From the NCBI GenBank assembly GCA_002695185.1, contig NZOF01000106.1:7150-71149 (forward strand): a stretch of 64,000 nt of DNA, read 5' to 3'. The position numbers were made by a program, and so were the translations under genes. The notes beneath the pieces were generated by a model, which saw nothing but the letters and a program-made list of their open reading frames with translations, did not search any database and was not told the origin of the DNA. This document shows, piece after piece, positions 42,939 to 51,538 of the stretch (its first letter is position 1; every line of letters begins with the position of its first letter). This DNA comes from Erythrobacter sp. GTDB taxonomy: Bacteria > Pseudomonadota > Alphaproteobacteria > Sphingomonadales > Sphingomonadaceae.

Positions 42939-45470
42939 TTATCCGCAACGCAAGACGGTCTCCGCATCGCTGCCCAGCCGCACTTCGCCGATGGCGTAAT
43001 CGGTCTTTCCTTGCGTTTCCAGCACGAAAGGCTGCGTCAGATTGGTGACATCCGCGCCCTGTTCCTTGAGGCATTTGAGCGGGATACCATAGCGCACGTA
43101 ATCGCTGGTCACGGGCATATCGAGATCGATGAAACCCTCGCTATCGGGCCCGATCGCGCCGAGCCGCGCACTGTCGGGTGCGTCCCAAACCTTCAACGTT
43201 ACCAGTAACATAACGTCCGCATTCGTTTCGCGATCAATGTTCACCGGCTCGAAATTGCGGAGCTGGACGGAGGACATTCCGGAGTCGATCGCAAAGCGCC
43301 GCGCCCCTTCCTGCACCAGGTAATTGTCAGCCGTGACCGTCGCCCGGCCCGAGAGAACTTCGGCCGGCACATTGGTAATGCGGATCTGGTCCCCATCATC
43401 CCCGCCGCCCACAAGCAGCGACCACCGCGCCGCCGGAGCCCCCGCACTGAACCACAAACGGCTGTCTCCCGCCAGTTCCGTGGTGTCGAGTTCGGGTAAA
43501 TCGGCCCAATCCGAAGCCTCGCTGGCATAGGTCAGACCATAACCGTAATCATAAAGCACGCCGTCATCGATCTGCGTGGTGCGCGGCCAGGCAGCGGGCA
43601 GTTTGCCTGTAAAGTCGAAGCGCGGTTTTCCGTCGTTTTTCGCGACGAGAACGTCGGCGACGCCGCCGCCTTCGCTACCGGGAAGCCATGCCACCACGAA
43701 GGCGTCGGCATCGTTGAGGGCGGGGTTCACATAGAGCGGGCGTCCGGTAATCATTAGCGCAACCACCGGAATCCCCTGCGCTTTCAGCTTGCGCATGGTC
43801 TCGAAAGGTGCGGTCAGCTCAGGGTCGAGCGCGAGTGCTTCGCGGTCCCCCTGAAACTCCGCATAAGGCGTTTCGCCGAAGACGACCACGGCCGCATCCG
43901 GACGGGTCTCGAAAGTCCCGTCCGGCGACAGCTCCGCGCTGCCCCCTGCCGCTTTGACCGCCTGATCCAGACCGCTCCAGATGGAGGTCGCGCCCGGGAA
44001 ATGGCTGTTGTTTACCCCGGTTCCCTGCCAGCTCAGCGTCCAGCCACCCGACTGACGGGCGATATCGTCGGCCCCGTCGCCAGCTACCAGCAAGCGGCCC
44101 CCGGGCTTGAGCGGCAAGACGCCCTGGTTCTTGAGCAGGACGAGGCTCTTGCGCACAGCTTCACGGGCAATGGCGCGATGCTCCGGCGATCCCAGTTCCT
44201 CGTAATCGCCCGAGTAAGGGCGATCGGATGGCTTGCCTGCCTCGAACAGACCGACACGGCCCTTCACGCGAAGGATTCGCGCCACCGCATCATCGATCCG
44301 GGACATCGGTATGGTACCGGCCTTCGCGCGCGCCAGAAGGTCTTCATAGATCGGCTTCCACGTATCGGGTGCCATATACATGTCGATACCGGCCATCAGG
44401 GCCTGAGGGCAACTTTCGTTGCTGCAGCCCTCGACCTGCCCATGCGCGTTCCAGTCGGATACCACGAACCCGCCGAAATCCATCCGGTCCTTCAGTACAC
44501 CTGTCACCAGCGACCGGTTGCCGGTCATCTTCTTGCCCTGCCAGCTGGAGAAACTGACCATGACGGTGGAGACGCCCTCTGCGATGGCTGGGCCATAAGG
44601 CTTGCCGTGAATATCGCGCAGCTCTTCTTCGCTGATCGAACTGTCGCCCTGATCGACGCCGCCATCGGTTCCGCCATCGGCGAGGAAATGCTTGGTCGAG
44701 GCAATGACATAAGGCCCTGCCAGCAGGTCGTCGTTGGACGGAGGGCCTTGCAATCCGCGGACCATTGCGCCGACATAGGACGCCACAAGATCGGGATCGG
44801 ATGAATAGCCTTCATACGCGCGGCCCCAGCGGAAATCCTGCGGTACTGCCACGGTGGGGGCAAAGGTCCATTCCTGCCCCGTCACGCGAATTTCCTTCGC
44901 GGTAGCTGCGCCGATCTTCTGGATGAGATCCGCGTCGCGCATGGCGCCAAGGCCGATATTATGCGGGAAAATCGTGGCGCCGATGATGTTGGAGTGCCCG
45001 TGAACGGCATCGGTCCCCCAGATCAGCGGAATTCCGACGCCGCCATCGCTCTTGTCGACAGAAGCAAGATAGAAGTCATCAGCCGCCGCCAGCCATACCG
45101 GGGCCGGGGCCAGATCGTTGCCGCCGGGGCCGCTGTTCCCCCCGACCAGGATCGATCCGAGATTGTATTCGCGGACGTCTTCCGGAGTGACGCAGCAAAG
45201 ATCCGCCTGAACGAGCTGGCCGATCTTCTCCTCCAGCGTCATCTTGGAGAGTAGGGCCGTAATACGCGCTTCGTCATCGGGCTGAACCGAAACGGGGTAC
45301 TCATACGCAGGCCAGATTTCGGGATGGGCAAGGCCGGCGCCGGAGATGGCCGGGCTAGCGGCGCCGGCTGCATCGGCCCGGGGATCGCTCGCGACCGAAT
45401 AGGTCGAGCACCCCGCAAGGAGCGCGCTGGCGCCGAAAAGCGCGACGATACCGACGGATTTCACGGACAT
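42939..45470 (-). CDS. Glycoside hydrolase family 3 lipoprotein, ExoP-like exo-1,4-beta-glucosidase/xylosidase
   Basis: 843 residues from ATG 45470, which follows AAGGGGAGGAATA. The signal has a lipobox L-A-G-C (Cys21). The layout is that of ExoP-type marine GH3 enzymes: LLSKMTLEEKIGQLVQAD, PLIWGTDAVHGHSN, TKHFLADGGTDGGVDQG, the nucleophile in FVVSDWNAHG (Asp339), a second domain, and a long C-terminal beta-sandwich instead of the fibronectin-like domain of the other two GH3 proteins. It is therefore not a third copy of that pair. It probably releases glucose or xylose from beta-linked oligosaccharides at a membrane surface. Confidence 0.92.
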   Translation of the reverse strand: MSVKSVGIVALFGASALLAGCSTYSVASDPRADAAGAASPAISGAGLAHPEIWPAYEYPVSVQPDDEARITALLSKMTLEEKIGQLVQADLCCVTPEDVREYNLGSILVGGNSGPGGNDLAPAPVWLAAADDFYLASVDKSDGGVGIPLIWGTDAVHGHSNIIGATIFPHNIGLGAMRDADLIQKIGAATAKEIRVTGQEWTFAPTVAVPQDFRWGRAYEGYSSDPDLVASYVGAMVRGLQGPPSNDDLLAGPYVIASTKHFLADGGTDGGVDQGDSSISEEELRDIHGKPYGPAIAEGVSTVMVSFSSWQGKKMTGNRSLVTGVLKDRMDFGGFVVSDWNAHGQVEGCSNESCPQALMAGIDMYMAPDTWKPIYEDLLARAKAGTIPMSRIDDAVARILRVKGRVGLFEAGKPSDRPYSGDYEELGSPEHRAIAREAVRKSLVLLKNQGVLPLKPGGRLLVAGDGADDIARQSGGWTLSWQGTGVNNSHFPGATSIWSGLDQAVKAAGGSAELSPDGTFETRPDAAVVVFGETPYAEFQGDREALALDPELTAPFETMRKLKAQGIPVVALMITGRPLYVNPALNDADAFVVAWLPGSEGGGVADVLVAKNDGKPRFDFTGKLPAAWPRTTQIDDGVLYDYGYGLTYASEASDWADLPELDTTELAGDSRLWFSAGAPAARWSLLVGGGDDGDQIRITNVPAEVLSGRATVTADNYLVQEGARRFAIDSGMSSVQLRNFEPVNIDRETNADVMLLVTLKVWDAPDSARLGAIGPDSEGFIDLDMPVTSDYVRYGIPLKCLKEQGADVTNLTQPFVLETQGKTDYAIGEVRLGSDAETVLRCG

Positions 45471-45521
45471 TATTCCTCCCCTTGGACAGCCTGCCTGTTG
45501 GCTCGGCCAGGCGCACCGACA

Positions 45522-45535
45522 TGTGAGCGCTATCA
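45522..45535. promoter_or_regulatory. Regulon palindrome 5 (TGTGAGCGCTATCA)
   Basis: A 14-bp near-palindrome 51 bases before the ExoP-like GH3 start. It shares TG-x-x-AGCGCTA-x-CA with the aguA site. It would extend the regulon to the GH3-GH5 unit. Confidence 0.68.
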
Positions 45536-45637
45536 TCACGCTATAAAACGGCGGTTATGCTGTCAATTGCGCTAAAGCTGGCAAGGTCTTCGATCTACCA
45601 ACCCAAAAAAGCGAAGGCTCGCGGACAACACGTGGTA

Positions 45638-45651
45638 TGATAGCGGTATCA
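45638..45651. promoter_or_regulatory. Regulon palindrome 6 (TGATAGCGGTATCA)
   Basis: A second site 116 bases (centre to centre, about eleven helical turns) upstream of site 5 and 23 bases past the Nudix stop. It has outer half-sites TGATA/TATCA and a G-G mismatch at the centre. It may be an auxiliary operator for looping, or a chance match; it precedes no other gene start on either strand. Confidence 0.5.
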
Positions 45652-45674
45652 ACAGGCGCTTGCGAGACTCCGAC

Positions 45675-46457
45675 TTACCCTCTTGCGACAGTCTCGATTG
45701 CTTCTGCAGTTACGGGATATCCGAGGTCGTCGTCGATACACAGCCACTGCCTTCCATCGCGCTTCTCGGTGAAGGGGGTGATGGTGCGAACTTCAAAACG
45801 CTCGGCATGCTCCTTTACTTCAACAAAGCTGTCGAACTGCGCGAGCCGTTCGAGGTTGCGGCGCGTAGGGAAGATGATCTTGATTTCCCCTTTCTCCGCT
45901 GCATCAAGCGCGCCTTGGGCACTGGTCCAGAAGAGGTGGGTATTTTCGGCAAGATCGGCTTCGATTTCAACTGCGCCGGTCCCCAGATCGGCGATGTAAA
46001 ATCGGGTGTCGAAAAGGCGGGTCAACCGCTCGTTCTTCGGGAACCACCGGGCGAATGGGGTCAACTGATCCAGGTCCAGCTCCCAAGCGAAATGATCCAG
46101 TACGGTTGCCAGATCACCGGTCTGAAGCAGAAAGGCGCGAGCCTTACGGGCCTTTTCTGCGTCGATCTCTCCGGACAGGCCAATCGCTAGCCCGGTTTCC
46201 TCAAGAGTTTCGCGCACGACTGCGATCTGATGCGCCGCCTCCTCCGGATCCAGCGGGCCGCCGATCATTGCGCCGAGATCATAGTCACCCGGATCTACCC
46301 GCCCCCCGGGGAACACGGCCATACCACCAGCGAAGACCATCTCGCGTGACCGGATGGTCATCAGGATCTCCGGCGGACCTCTGCCGGGGGAGTCCCGGAA
46401 TACGATTACCGTGGCAGCGGGTATTCCGTCTGAGGGATCGGTCTGCAAATTCGTCAT
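45675..46457 (-). CDS. Nudix-family hydrolase (NUDT19/RppH-unlike, long form)
   Basis: 260 residues. The Nudix box is recognisable but carries an insertion: GGRVDPGDYDLG, then about 20 residues, then RETLEETGLAIG with the metal-binding Glu residues. Proteins with this split box and a C-terminal half of this kind (TPFARWFPKNERLTRLFDTRFYIAD) belong to the group related to NUDT19 (CoA diphosphatase-like). The substrate is not deducible. ATG 46457 is preferred over the TTG at 46481. It marks the end of the xylan locus. Confidence 0.85.
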   Translation of the reverse strand: MTNLQTDPSDGIPAATVIVFRDSPGRGPPEILMTIRSREMVFAGGMAVFPGGRVDPGDYDLGAMIGGPLDPEEAAHQIAVVRETLEETGLAIGLSGEIDAEKARKARAFLLQTGDLATVLDHFAWELDLDQLTPFARWFPKNERLTRLFDTRFYIADLGTGAVEIEADLAENTHLFWTSAQGALDAAEKGEIKIIFPTRRNLERLAQFDSFVEVKEHAERFEVRTITPFTEKRDGRQWLCIDDDLGYPVTAEAIETVARG

Positions 46458-46677
46458 CGCGGCGCAGTCTGGCGGCAACAAGCTGGAATGCCAAGCGATG
46501 AAGAAATTCCGGTACTGTCGGAATTCCTTACACGCCGGTGAATTGCTGTGTAGCCGTTAACCACCGTGTCCGCGGGTTTCTGCGGGAAGCAGGGGTGCTG
46601 GCACAGGCCCTGCATGGGAATGGGCGTCCCTATAGTCTTCTAGAGGCGCGCATTCTGGTCTTGCGATGCCTCCCCGA

Positions 46678-46721
46678 TAAAAAAAACCCGCCCGGTGGTC
46701 CCCCGGGCGGGTTTTATTTTT
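46678..46721. terminator. Strong bidirectional terminator (grxD end)
   Basis: CCCGCCCGG (46687-46695) pairs with CCGGGCGGG (46703-46711), flanked by A8 on the left and TTTTATTTTT on the right. On the minus strand it ends the grxD transcript 18 bases past its stop. On the plus strand it would end any transcript from 46460-46680, where I see no coding sequence. Confidence 0.9.
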
Positions 46722-46738
46722 CGCAATCGGAAGAAAGG

Positions 46739-47071
46739 TCAGCCTTGGGCCTTGGCCACCTGCTTTTCATCCATCAGCTGCTTCAATTCACCAGCTTCGA
46801 ACATTTCCATCATGATGTCGCTTCCGCCCAGGAACTCGCCTTTGACGTATAGCTGAGGAATGGTCGGCCAGTCGGAATAGGCCTTGATGCCTTGACGGAT
46901 TTCCATGTCCTGCAGCACGTCGACGCTTTCGTAAGCGACACCGCAGTGGTCGAGAATGGCCACGGCGCGGCTAGAAAAACCGCATTGTGGGAAGAGCGGC
47001 GTGCCCTTCATGAAGAGCACAACGTCATTTTCCTTGACGATGTCGGAGATGCGCGAATTTACGTCGGACAT
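46739..47071 (-). CDS. grxD: Monothiol glutaredoxin, Grx4 type
   Basis: 110 residues. The active site is C-G-F-S (FPQCGFSSRA), with the preceding VVLFMKGTP and the following DWPTIPQLYVKGEFLGGSDIM that binds glutathione. This class holds a [2Fe-2S] cluster between two monomers or with BolA and passes it on; it does not act mainly as a disulfide reductase. A bolA-family gene lies 39 bases upstream on the same strand, the common pairing. Confidence 0.96.
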   Translation of the reverse strand: MSDVNSRISDIVKENDVVLFMKGTPLFPQCGFSSRAVAILDHCGVAYESVDVLQDMEIRQGIKAYSDWPTIPQLYVKGEFLGGSDIMMEMFEAGELKQLMDEKQVAKAQG

Positions 47072-47110
47072 GTGAGCCCTGCCTTTGGTATTGCTGAATT
47101 TGTCAGGGAA

Positions 47111-47344
47111 TCAGTTGGGGGCTTCGGTAGTCAGTTGCAAGGCGTGGAGTTCCCCGCCCATGCGATCACCCAGCGCATCGTAGACCAGCTTGTGCTGGGC
47201 GACCCGGGTCTTTCCCGTAAATTGCGGGGCCGTGACCTTGGCTGCCCAATGATCATTATCGCCCGCAAGATCGCGCATCTCGACCGTGGCGCCCGGAAGC
47301 GCGGCTTCGATCAGCGCCACGATGTCTTCTGCTGGCATCGGCAT
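47111..47344 (-). CDS. BolA-family protein (IbaG/BolA2-like)
   Basis: 77 residues, the short BolA form. It has the family core VEMRDLAGDNDHWAAKV, a histidine that may bind the cluster, and HKLVYDALGDRMGGELHALQL with the conserved His and the final strand. It partners monothiol glutaredoxin in Fe-S delivery or iron sensing. It starts four bases after the zeta-subunit gene, so the three genes (zeta, bolA, grxD) are likely cotranscribed. Confidence 0.92.
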   Translation of the reverse strand: MPMPAEDIVALIEAALPGATVEMRDLAGDNDHWAAKVTAPQFTGKTRVAQHKLVYDALGDRMGGELHALQLTTEAPN

Positions 47345-47348
47345 AGGA

Positions 47349-47675
47349 TTACCTCTGGTCGCTCATGAACTGACGGCGCGCTTCGATGGCACAGTCGTCC
47401 AGCTTGGCGCGGATGTCCGCTTCGCTCACGTCGCAATCGGCGGCCGTAAGATCCCCGAGAAGCTTGCGGACCACGTCTTCGTCACCCGCTTCTTCGAAAT
47501 CGGCCTGCACGACCGCCTTCTTGTAAGCATCGGTTTCTTCTTCCGTGAGGCCCATCTTTTCGGCAGCCCATTCGCCAAGAAGCCGGTTGCGGCGCGCGGC
47601 GATCTTGAATTCGTTTTCCTGATCGAAAGCGAATTTGGTTTCCTCTCCGCGTTCGCGATCCTTGAAGTCGGTCAT
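47349..47675 (-). CDS. F1-ATPase inhibitor zeta subunit (DUF1476 family)
   Basis: 108 residues from ATG 47675. It opens with the family hallmark MTDFKDRERGEETKFA, then a four-helix bundle with RRNRLLGEWAAEKMG and ADFEEAGDEDVVRKL. In Paracoccus the zeta protein inhibits ATP hydrolysis by the alphaproteobacterial F1 motor through its N-terminal region. The frame opens earlier (47717), but the extra residues are not family-like. Confidence 0.9.
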   Translation of the reverse strand: MTDFKDRERGEETKFAFDQENEFKIAARRNRLLGEWAAEKMGLTEEETDAYKKAVVQADFEEAGDEDVVRKLLGDLTAADCDVSEADIRAKLDDCAIEARRQFMSDQR

Positions 47676-47745
47676 GTCATTTCCCTTGAAGAAGTTGCCA
47701 TCCGAATAGGGACGCAAGGCGCGAGCGGCAAGGAGGTAGGCGCTA

Positions 47746-48744
47746 TTATTCCATCGTCACCACGAGCTTTCCGATCGCGCCGCGGTTCTCCAGCTTGGTG
47801 ATCGCCTCGTGCGCTCGTTCGATCGGGTAGGTCTCGCTGACAAGGGGACTGATCTTCCCGGCCTTCCAAAGATCGAACAGTTCGGCGATGTTGGCATTGT
47901 TCCGTTCGGGTTCTCGCGCGGTGAATGCGCCCCAGAACACACCGCGGATGTCGCAGCTTTTCAGAAGAGTGAGGTTGAGGGGCATTTTGGCAATGCCTGC
48001 CGGAAAGCCGACCACCAGGAAGCGGCCTTCCCAAGCGATTGATCGTAAAGCCGGTTCGGAATAGTCGCCGCCCACAATGTCGTAGACGATATCCGCGCCA
48101 TCCGAGCCGACGGCTTCCTTGAAGTCATTCGCCAGCTTTTTCGAGATGTCTTTGTCGAAAGGCGCGCGGGGATAGATCACCACCTCGTCGGCCCCTGCAT
48201 TTCGTGCAACCTCGGCTTTCTCTTCTGTCGAAACGGCGGCGACGACGCGGCAGCCGTAAGCCTTTGCGAGTTCCACTGCGGAAAGGCCAACACCACCTGC
48301 CGCGCCCAATACGAGGACGGTTTCGCCCTCCTTGATTTCGCCGCGATCTTTGAGACCGTGGATCGTGGTTCCGTAGGTCATCAGGAGGGCGGAAGCCTGG
48401 ACCAGGTCTATGCCCTCAGGGACCTTAAACAGTTTTGCAGCCGGTGTAGTGACCTTTTCCTGCAAGCCGCCATTGCCCAGCCCACAGATTACGCGATCGC
48501 CGACCGCGAAATCTTCCACACCCTCGCCAAGCTCTTCGATCGTGCCCGAAATTTCGCTTCCCGGAGCGAAGGGACGGGGCGGCTTGAACTGATACATGTC
48601 GCGGATGATCAGTGTGTCGGGAAAATTGATGGCGCAGGCGGCAACCTTGATAAGCACTTCACCCTTGCCTGGGGTGGGAGCTTCGACCTCCTCGACAACA
48701 AGAGTGTCGGGACCGCCGGTTTCCTTCGACAGGACTGCTTTCAT
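47746..48744 (-). CDS. NADPH:quinone oxidoreductase family protein (zinc-free MDR)
   Basis: 332 residues of the medium-chain dehydrogenase/reductase fold without the catalytic zinc ligands. It has [17 protein letters not shown] and [16 protein letters not shown] in the catalytic domain and the nucleotide-binding [19 protein letters not shown]. Members reduce quinones or enoyl-CoA-like substrates with NADPH; the specific substrate is unknown. Its ATG overlaps the leuD stop as ATGA, an odd partner for leucine genes but clearly cotranscribed. Confidence 0.9.
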   Translation of the reverse strand: MKAVLSKETGGPDTLVVEEVEAPTPGKGEVLIKVAACAINFPDTLIIRDMYQFKPPRPFAPGSEISGTIEELGEGVEDFAVGDRVICGLGNGGLQEKVTTPAAKLFKVPEGIDLVQASALLMTYGTTIHGLKDRGEIKEGETVLVLGAAGGVGLSAVELAKAYGCRVVAAVSTEEKAEVARNAGADEVVIYPRAPFDKDISKKLANDFKEAVGSDGADIVYDIVGGDYSEPALRSIAWEGRFLVVGFPAGIAKMPLNLTLLKSCDIRGVFWGAFTAREPERNNANIAELFDLWKAGKISPLVSETYPIERAHEAITKLENRGAIGKLVVTME

Positions 48745-49352
48745 GCGTATTCTCTCCGGTTATTTCGTGGCGCGTCTAGCCAGGGTAGTCTGGCTGCACG
48801 CTTTGTTTCGTGTTTTTCTATTTCGGCATCCCGCTCCAGCGTCAGGCCGATTTCATCAAGGCCGTTGCTCAGGCAATGCTTGCGAAAAGGATCGATCTCG
48901 AATGCAAATCGATCCTGGAACGGGGTGGTGACAACCTGATTTTCGAGGTCGATGGTCAACGGATATTCGCGAGCGACTTCGAGTAACCGATCGACCTGTT
49001 CCTGCGGCAATTCGACTGCGAGGATACCGTTTTTGAAGGCATTGCCGGAAAATATGTCCGAAAAGCTCGGGGCTATGACTGCGGTAAGGCCCATGTCCAG
49101 CATAGCCCAGGCAGCATGCTCTCGGCTGGAGCCGCAGCCGAAATTGTCACCCGCTATAAGGATCGGGGCATTTGCGAAATCCTCGACATCGAAGGGATTG
49201 CCGGGTGACTGGCGGATCGTTTCGAACGCGCCCCGGCCAAGCCCTTCTCGGCTGACCGTTTTGAGCCAGTGCGCCGGAATGATGACATCGGTATCGACGT
49301 TCTTCAGGCCCAGCGGAATGGCGCGGCCGTGGATTGTCGATACCTGTTTCAT
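48741..49352 (-). CDS. leuD: 3-isopropylmalate dehydratase small subunit
   Basis: 203 residues. It has the swivel-domain landmarks [36 protein letters not shown] and [11 protein letters not shown]. With LeuC it isomerises 2- to 3-isopropylmalate in leucine synthesis. ATG 49352 overlaps the stop of the 52-residue peptide gene as TGATG; GGAGACAGATTG precedes it. Confidence 0.96.
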   Translation of the reverse strand: MKQVSTIHGRAIPLGLKNVDTDVIIPAHWLKTVSREGLGRGAFETIRQSPGNPFDVEDFANAPILIAGDNFGCGSSREHAAWAMLDMGLTAVIAPSFSDIFSGNAFKNGILAVELPQEQVDRLLEVAREYPLTIDLENQVVTTPFQDRFAFEIDPFRKHCLSNGLDEIGLTLERDAEIEKHETKRAARLPWLDAPRNNRREYA

Positions 49353-49510
49353 CAATCTGTCTCCGGGTTTTCGCCTGAGGGGATTGGTCCCGGCTGGTGC
49401 GGTTTGTTCTTCTTTTCGCGGCGCTTGTTCGCATAGAGAAGCGCTGCTGCAATAGCGGCGGAACCGATGGCGCCAGCGATGGCGGCCTTGCCTTTGGGGA
49501 GTTTCGTCAT
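49352..49510 (-). CDS. Small single-span membrane peptide between leuC and leuD (52 aa)
   Basis: I read an open frame from ATG 49510 to TGA at 49354-49352. The product has 52 residues: MTKLPKGK, a 17-residue Ala/Ile/Gly-rich hydrophobic stretch (about 9-25) ending [13 protein letters not shown], and a Pro-rich polar tail ([16 protein letters not shown]). The stop overlaps the leuD ATG, so it is translationally coupled to leuD. Its N-terminus starts 39 bases after the leuC stop. A basic stretch after the hydrophobic part suggests an N-out or single-anchor topology. Similar small frames between leuC and leuD in related genomes are sometimes mislabelled as isopropylmalate isomerase. Function unknown. 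Confidence 0.72.
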   Translation of the reverse strand: MTKLPKGKAAIAGAIGSAAIAAALLYANKRREKKNKPHQPGPIPSGENPETD

Positions 49511-49549
49511 GCGCCCCTCATGGTATGTGGTTTGGGTGAGGGCAAGGGG

Positions 49550-50986
49550 TCATGTGCCCATCAGTTTCCGAACATCGGTGAGGCGCCCGGTCACCGCTGC
49601 TGCGGCGGCCATCGCCGGGCTCAGTAGGTGAGTACGTGCGCCCGGGCCCTGCCTTCCCACGAAATTGCGGTTCGACGTGGAGGCGCAGCGCTCGCCCGGC
49701 GGAACCTTGTCGGGGTTCATTGCAAGGCAGGCAGAACAGCCCGGTTCGCGCCATTCGAAACCGGCATCGGTGAATATGCGATCAAGCCCTTCCTGTTCGG
49801 CTTGGCGCTTCACCAGTCCGGATCCCGGCACCACGATGGCCCAGCGCACATTCGCGGCTTTGGCCCGACCTTTGAGAACCTCCGCAGCTGCGCGAAGATC
49901 TTCGATCCTGCTGTTGGTGCATGAGCCGATGAAGATATTCTCGACCGGGACGGTCTCGAGCGGAGTTCCTGGTTCGAGACCCATATAATCTAAGCTTTTG
50001 AGGGCAGCTTCTTTCTTGGTGGGATCGGCAAAACTGTCGGGGAAGGGGACGGTGCCGCCAATAGCCACCACGTCTTCGGGACTCGTTCCCCAGCTTACGG
50101 TGGGTTCGATATCAGAGGCATTGATCACCACGCTCTTGTCGAATGCAGCGCCCTCATCGGTAGTGAGCGACCGCCACCAGTCGACAGCCTTCTCCCAAGC
50201 GTCTCCTGTCGGCGAGTAGGGACGGCCTTTGAGATAGGCGAACACGCTATCATCGGGGGCAATCAGGCCGGCGCGCGCTCCGCCTTCGATGCTCATATTG
50301 CAGGCGGTCAGGCGGCCTTCCACGCTCATCTTATCGAAAACTTCGCCGCGATATTCGATCACATGGCCGGTTCCGCCAGCGGTACCGATAATGCCTATGA
50401 CGTGGAGAATAAGATCCTTCGCGGTCACACCGGGACCAAGTGCGCCATCGACCCGCACTTCCATCGTCTTGCTTTGCCGCAAAAGAAGCGTTTGTGTGGC
50501 AAGGACATGTTCGACCTCGCTAGTGCCGATCCCGAATGCGAGTGCGCCGATTCCGCCATGCGCGGCAGTGTGGCTGTCGCCACATACGATGGTTGATCCG
50601 GGCAAGGAAAAGCCCTGTTCGGGCCCGACAACGTGAACGATGCCTTGTTCAGGCGCGACAGCATCGATGTAATCGATACCGAAAGACGGTGCATTACGCT
50701 CCAGCGCGGCGAGCTGGGTCGCGCTCTGTTTGTCCTCAATGGGAAGACGCTTACCGGCGGTGTCCAGGCGGGCGGTGGTGGGCAGGTTGTGATCTGGCAC
50801 GGCTAGCGTAAGGTCGGGGCGACGGACCTTCCGGCCTGCAAGGCAGAGCGCTTCGAAGGCTTGTGGACTGGTCACCTCGTGCACGAGATGCCGGTCAATG
50901 TAGATCAGGCAGGTGCCATCGTCATGCCGCTCCACGACATGGGCATCCCAGATTTTTTCGTAAAGTGTCCGTGGTTTGGTCGCCAT
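49550..50986 (-). CDS. leuC: 3-isopropylmalate dehydratase large subunit
   Basis: 478 residues, the bacterial LeuC length, with an aconitase-type [4Fe-4S] cluster. Cluster cysteines are in [12 protein letters not shown] and the C-x-x-C of [46 protein letters not shown] is the typical central block; [19 protein letters not shown] closes the active site. It heads the leuC-peptide-leuD-oxidoreductase unit, divergent from the thioesterase gene. leuA and leuB are not in the window. Confidence 0.96.
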   Translation of the reverse strand: MATKPRTLYEKIWDAHVVERHDDGTCLIYIDRHLVHEVTSPQAFEALCLAGRKVRRPDLTLAVPDHNLPTTARLDTAGKRLPIEDKQSATQLAALERNAPSFGIDYIDAVAPEQGIVHVVGPEQGFSLPGSTIVCGDSHTAAHGGIGALAFGIGTSEVEHVLATQTLLLRQSKTMEVRVDGALGPGVTAKDLILHVIGIIGTAGGTGHVIEYRGEVFDKMSVEGRLTACNMSIEGGARAGLIAPDDSVFAYLKGRPYSPTGDAWEKAVDWWRSLTTDEGAAFDKSVVINASDIEPTVSWGTSPEDVVAIGGTVPFPDSFADPTKKEAALKSLDYMGLEPGTPLETVPVENIFIGSCTNSRIEDLRAAAEVLKGRAKAANVRWAIVVPGSGLVKRQAEQEGLDRIFTDAGFEWREPGCSACLAMNPDKVPPGERCASTSNRNFVGRQGPGARTHLLSPAMAAAAAVTGRLTDVRKLMGT

Positions 50987-51075
50987 GACAACCTTGTGGT
51001 CCCGGATTGCTCCGGGCGCAAAAAGGCAAATCCAGAGTCTTCCAAACTTAACCTTTCTGTGCTTTACTTACATTC

Positions 51076-51498
51076 ATGTCAGCAAAGCCATTCAGCTTCC
51101 CGATCAAAGTCCTTCCCGGCGATATCGATTTCATGGGGCACGTGAACAATGCACGCTACCTAAATTGGGTGCAGGACACGGTTCTGGCGCATTGGCAGAA
51201 GCTGGCGCCTGCAGAGGAAGTGGCGAGCAAGGCTTGGGTCGCTCTCAAGCATGAGATCACTTATCGCAAACCCGCCTTTCTCGATGACGAGGTCATTGCG
51301 GAAACGGTGCTGGAGAAGATCAAGGGCGCACGCAGTTTCTACAACACGGTGATTCGCCGGGGCGAAGACGTGCTGGCTGAGGTTAAAAGCATGTGGTGCT
51401 GCCTTGATGCCGACAGTCACCGCCCGGCGCGCATCAGCGCCGATGTGGCGGAGAAGTATTTTGGTATCTGTCGCAAGAGCGGTGTCGCCACCGACTAA
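51076..51498 (+). CDS. Acyl-CoA thioesterase (4-hydroxybenzoyl-CoA thioesterase fold)
   Basis: 140 residues of the hot-dog fold. The catalytic block DIDFMGHVNNARYLNWVQDT has the Asp and Asn-rich turn of YbgC/4HBT enzymes; ITYRKPAFLDDEV and SFYNTVIRRGEDVLAEVKSMW form the beta-sheet. It hydrolyses acyl-CoA esters in the cytoplasm; chain length is not readable. It lies 40 bases before crtW on the same strand, but whether they share a transcript is open. Confidence 0.88.
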   Translation: MSAKPFSFPIKVLPGDIDFMGHVNNARYLNWVQDTVLAHWQKLAPAEEVASKAWVALKHEITYRKPAFLDDEVIAETVLEKIKGARSFYNTVIRRGEDVLAEVKSMWCCLDADSHRPARISADVAEKYFGICRKSGVATD

Positions 51499-51538
51499 GT
51501 CTTTTGCGCTGGGCAGCCGTACATCCTATATAGGCGGC

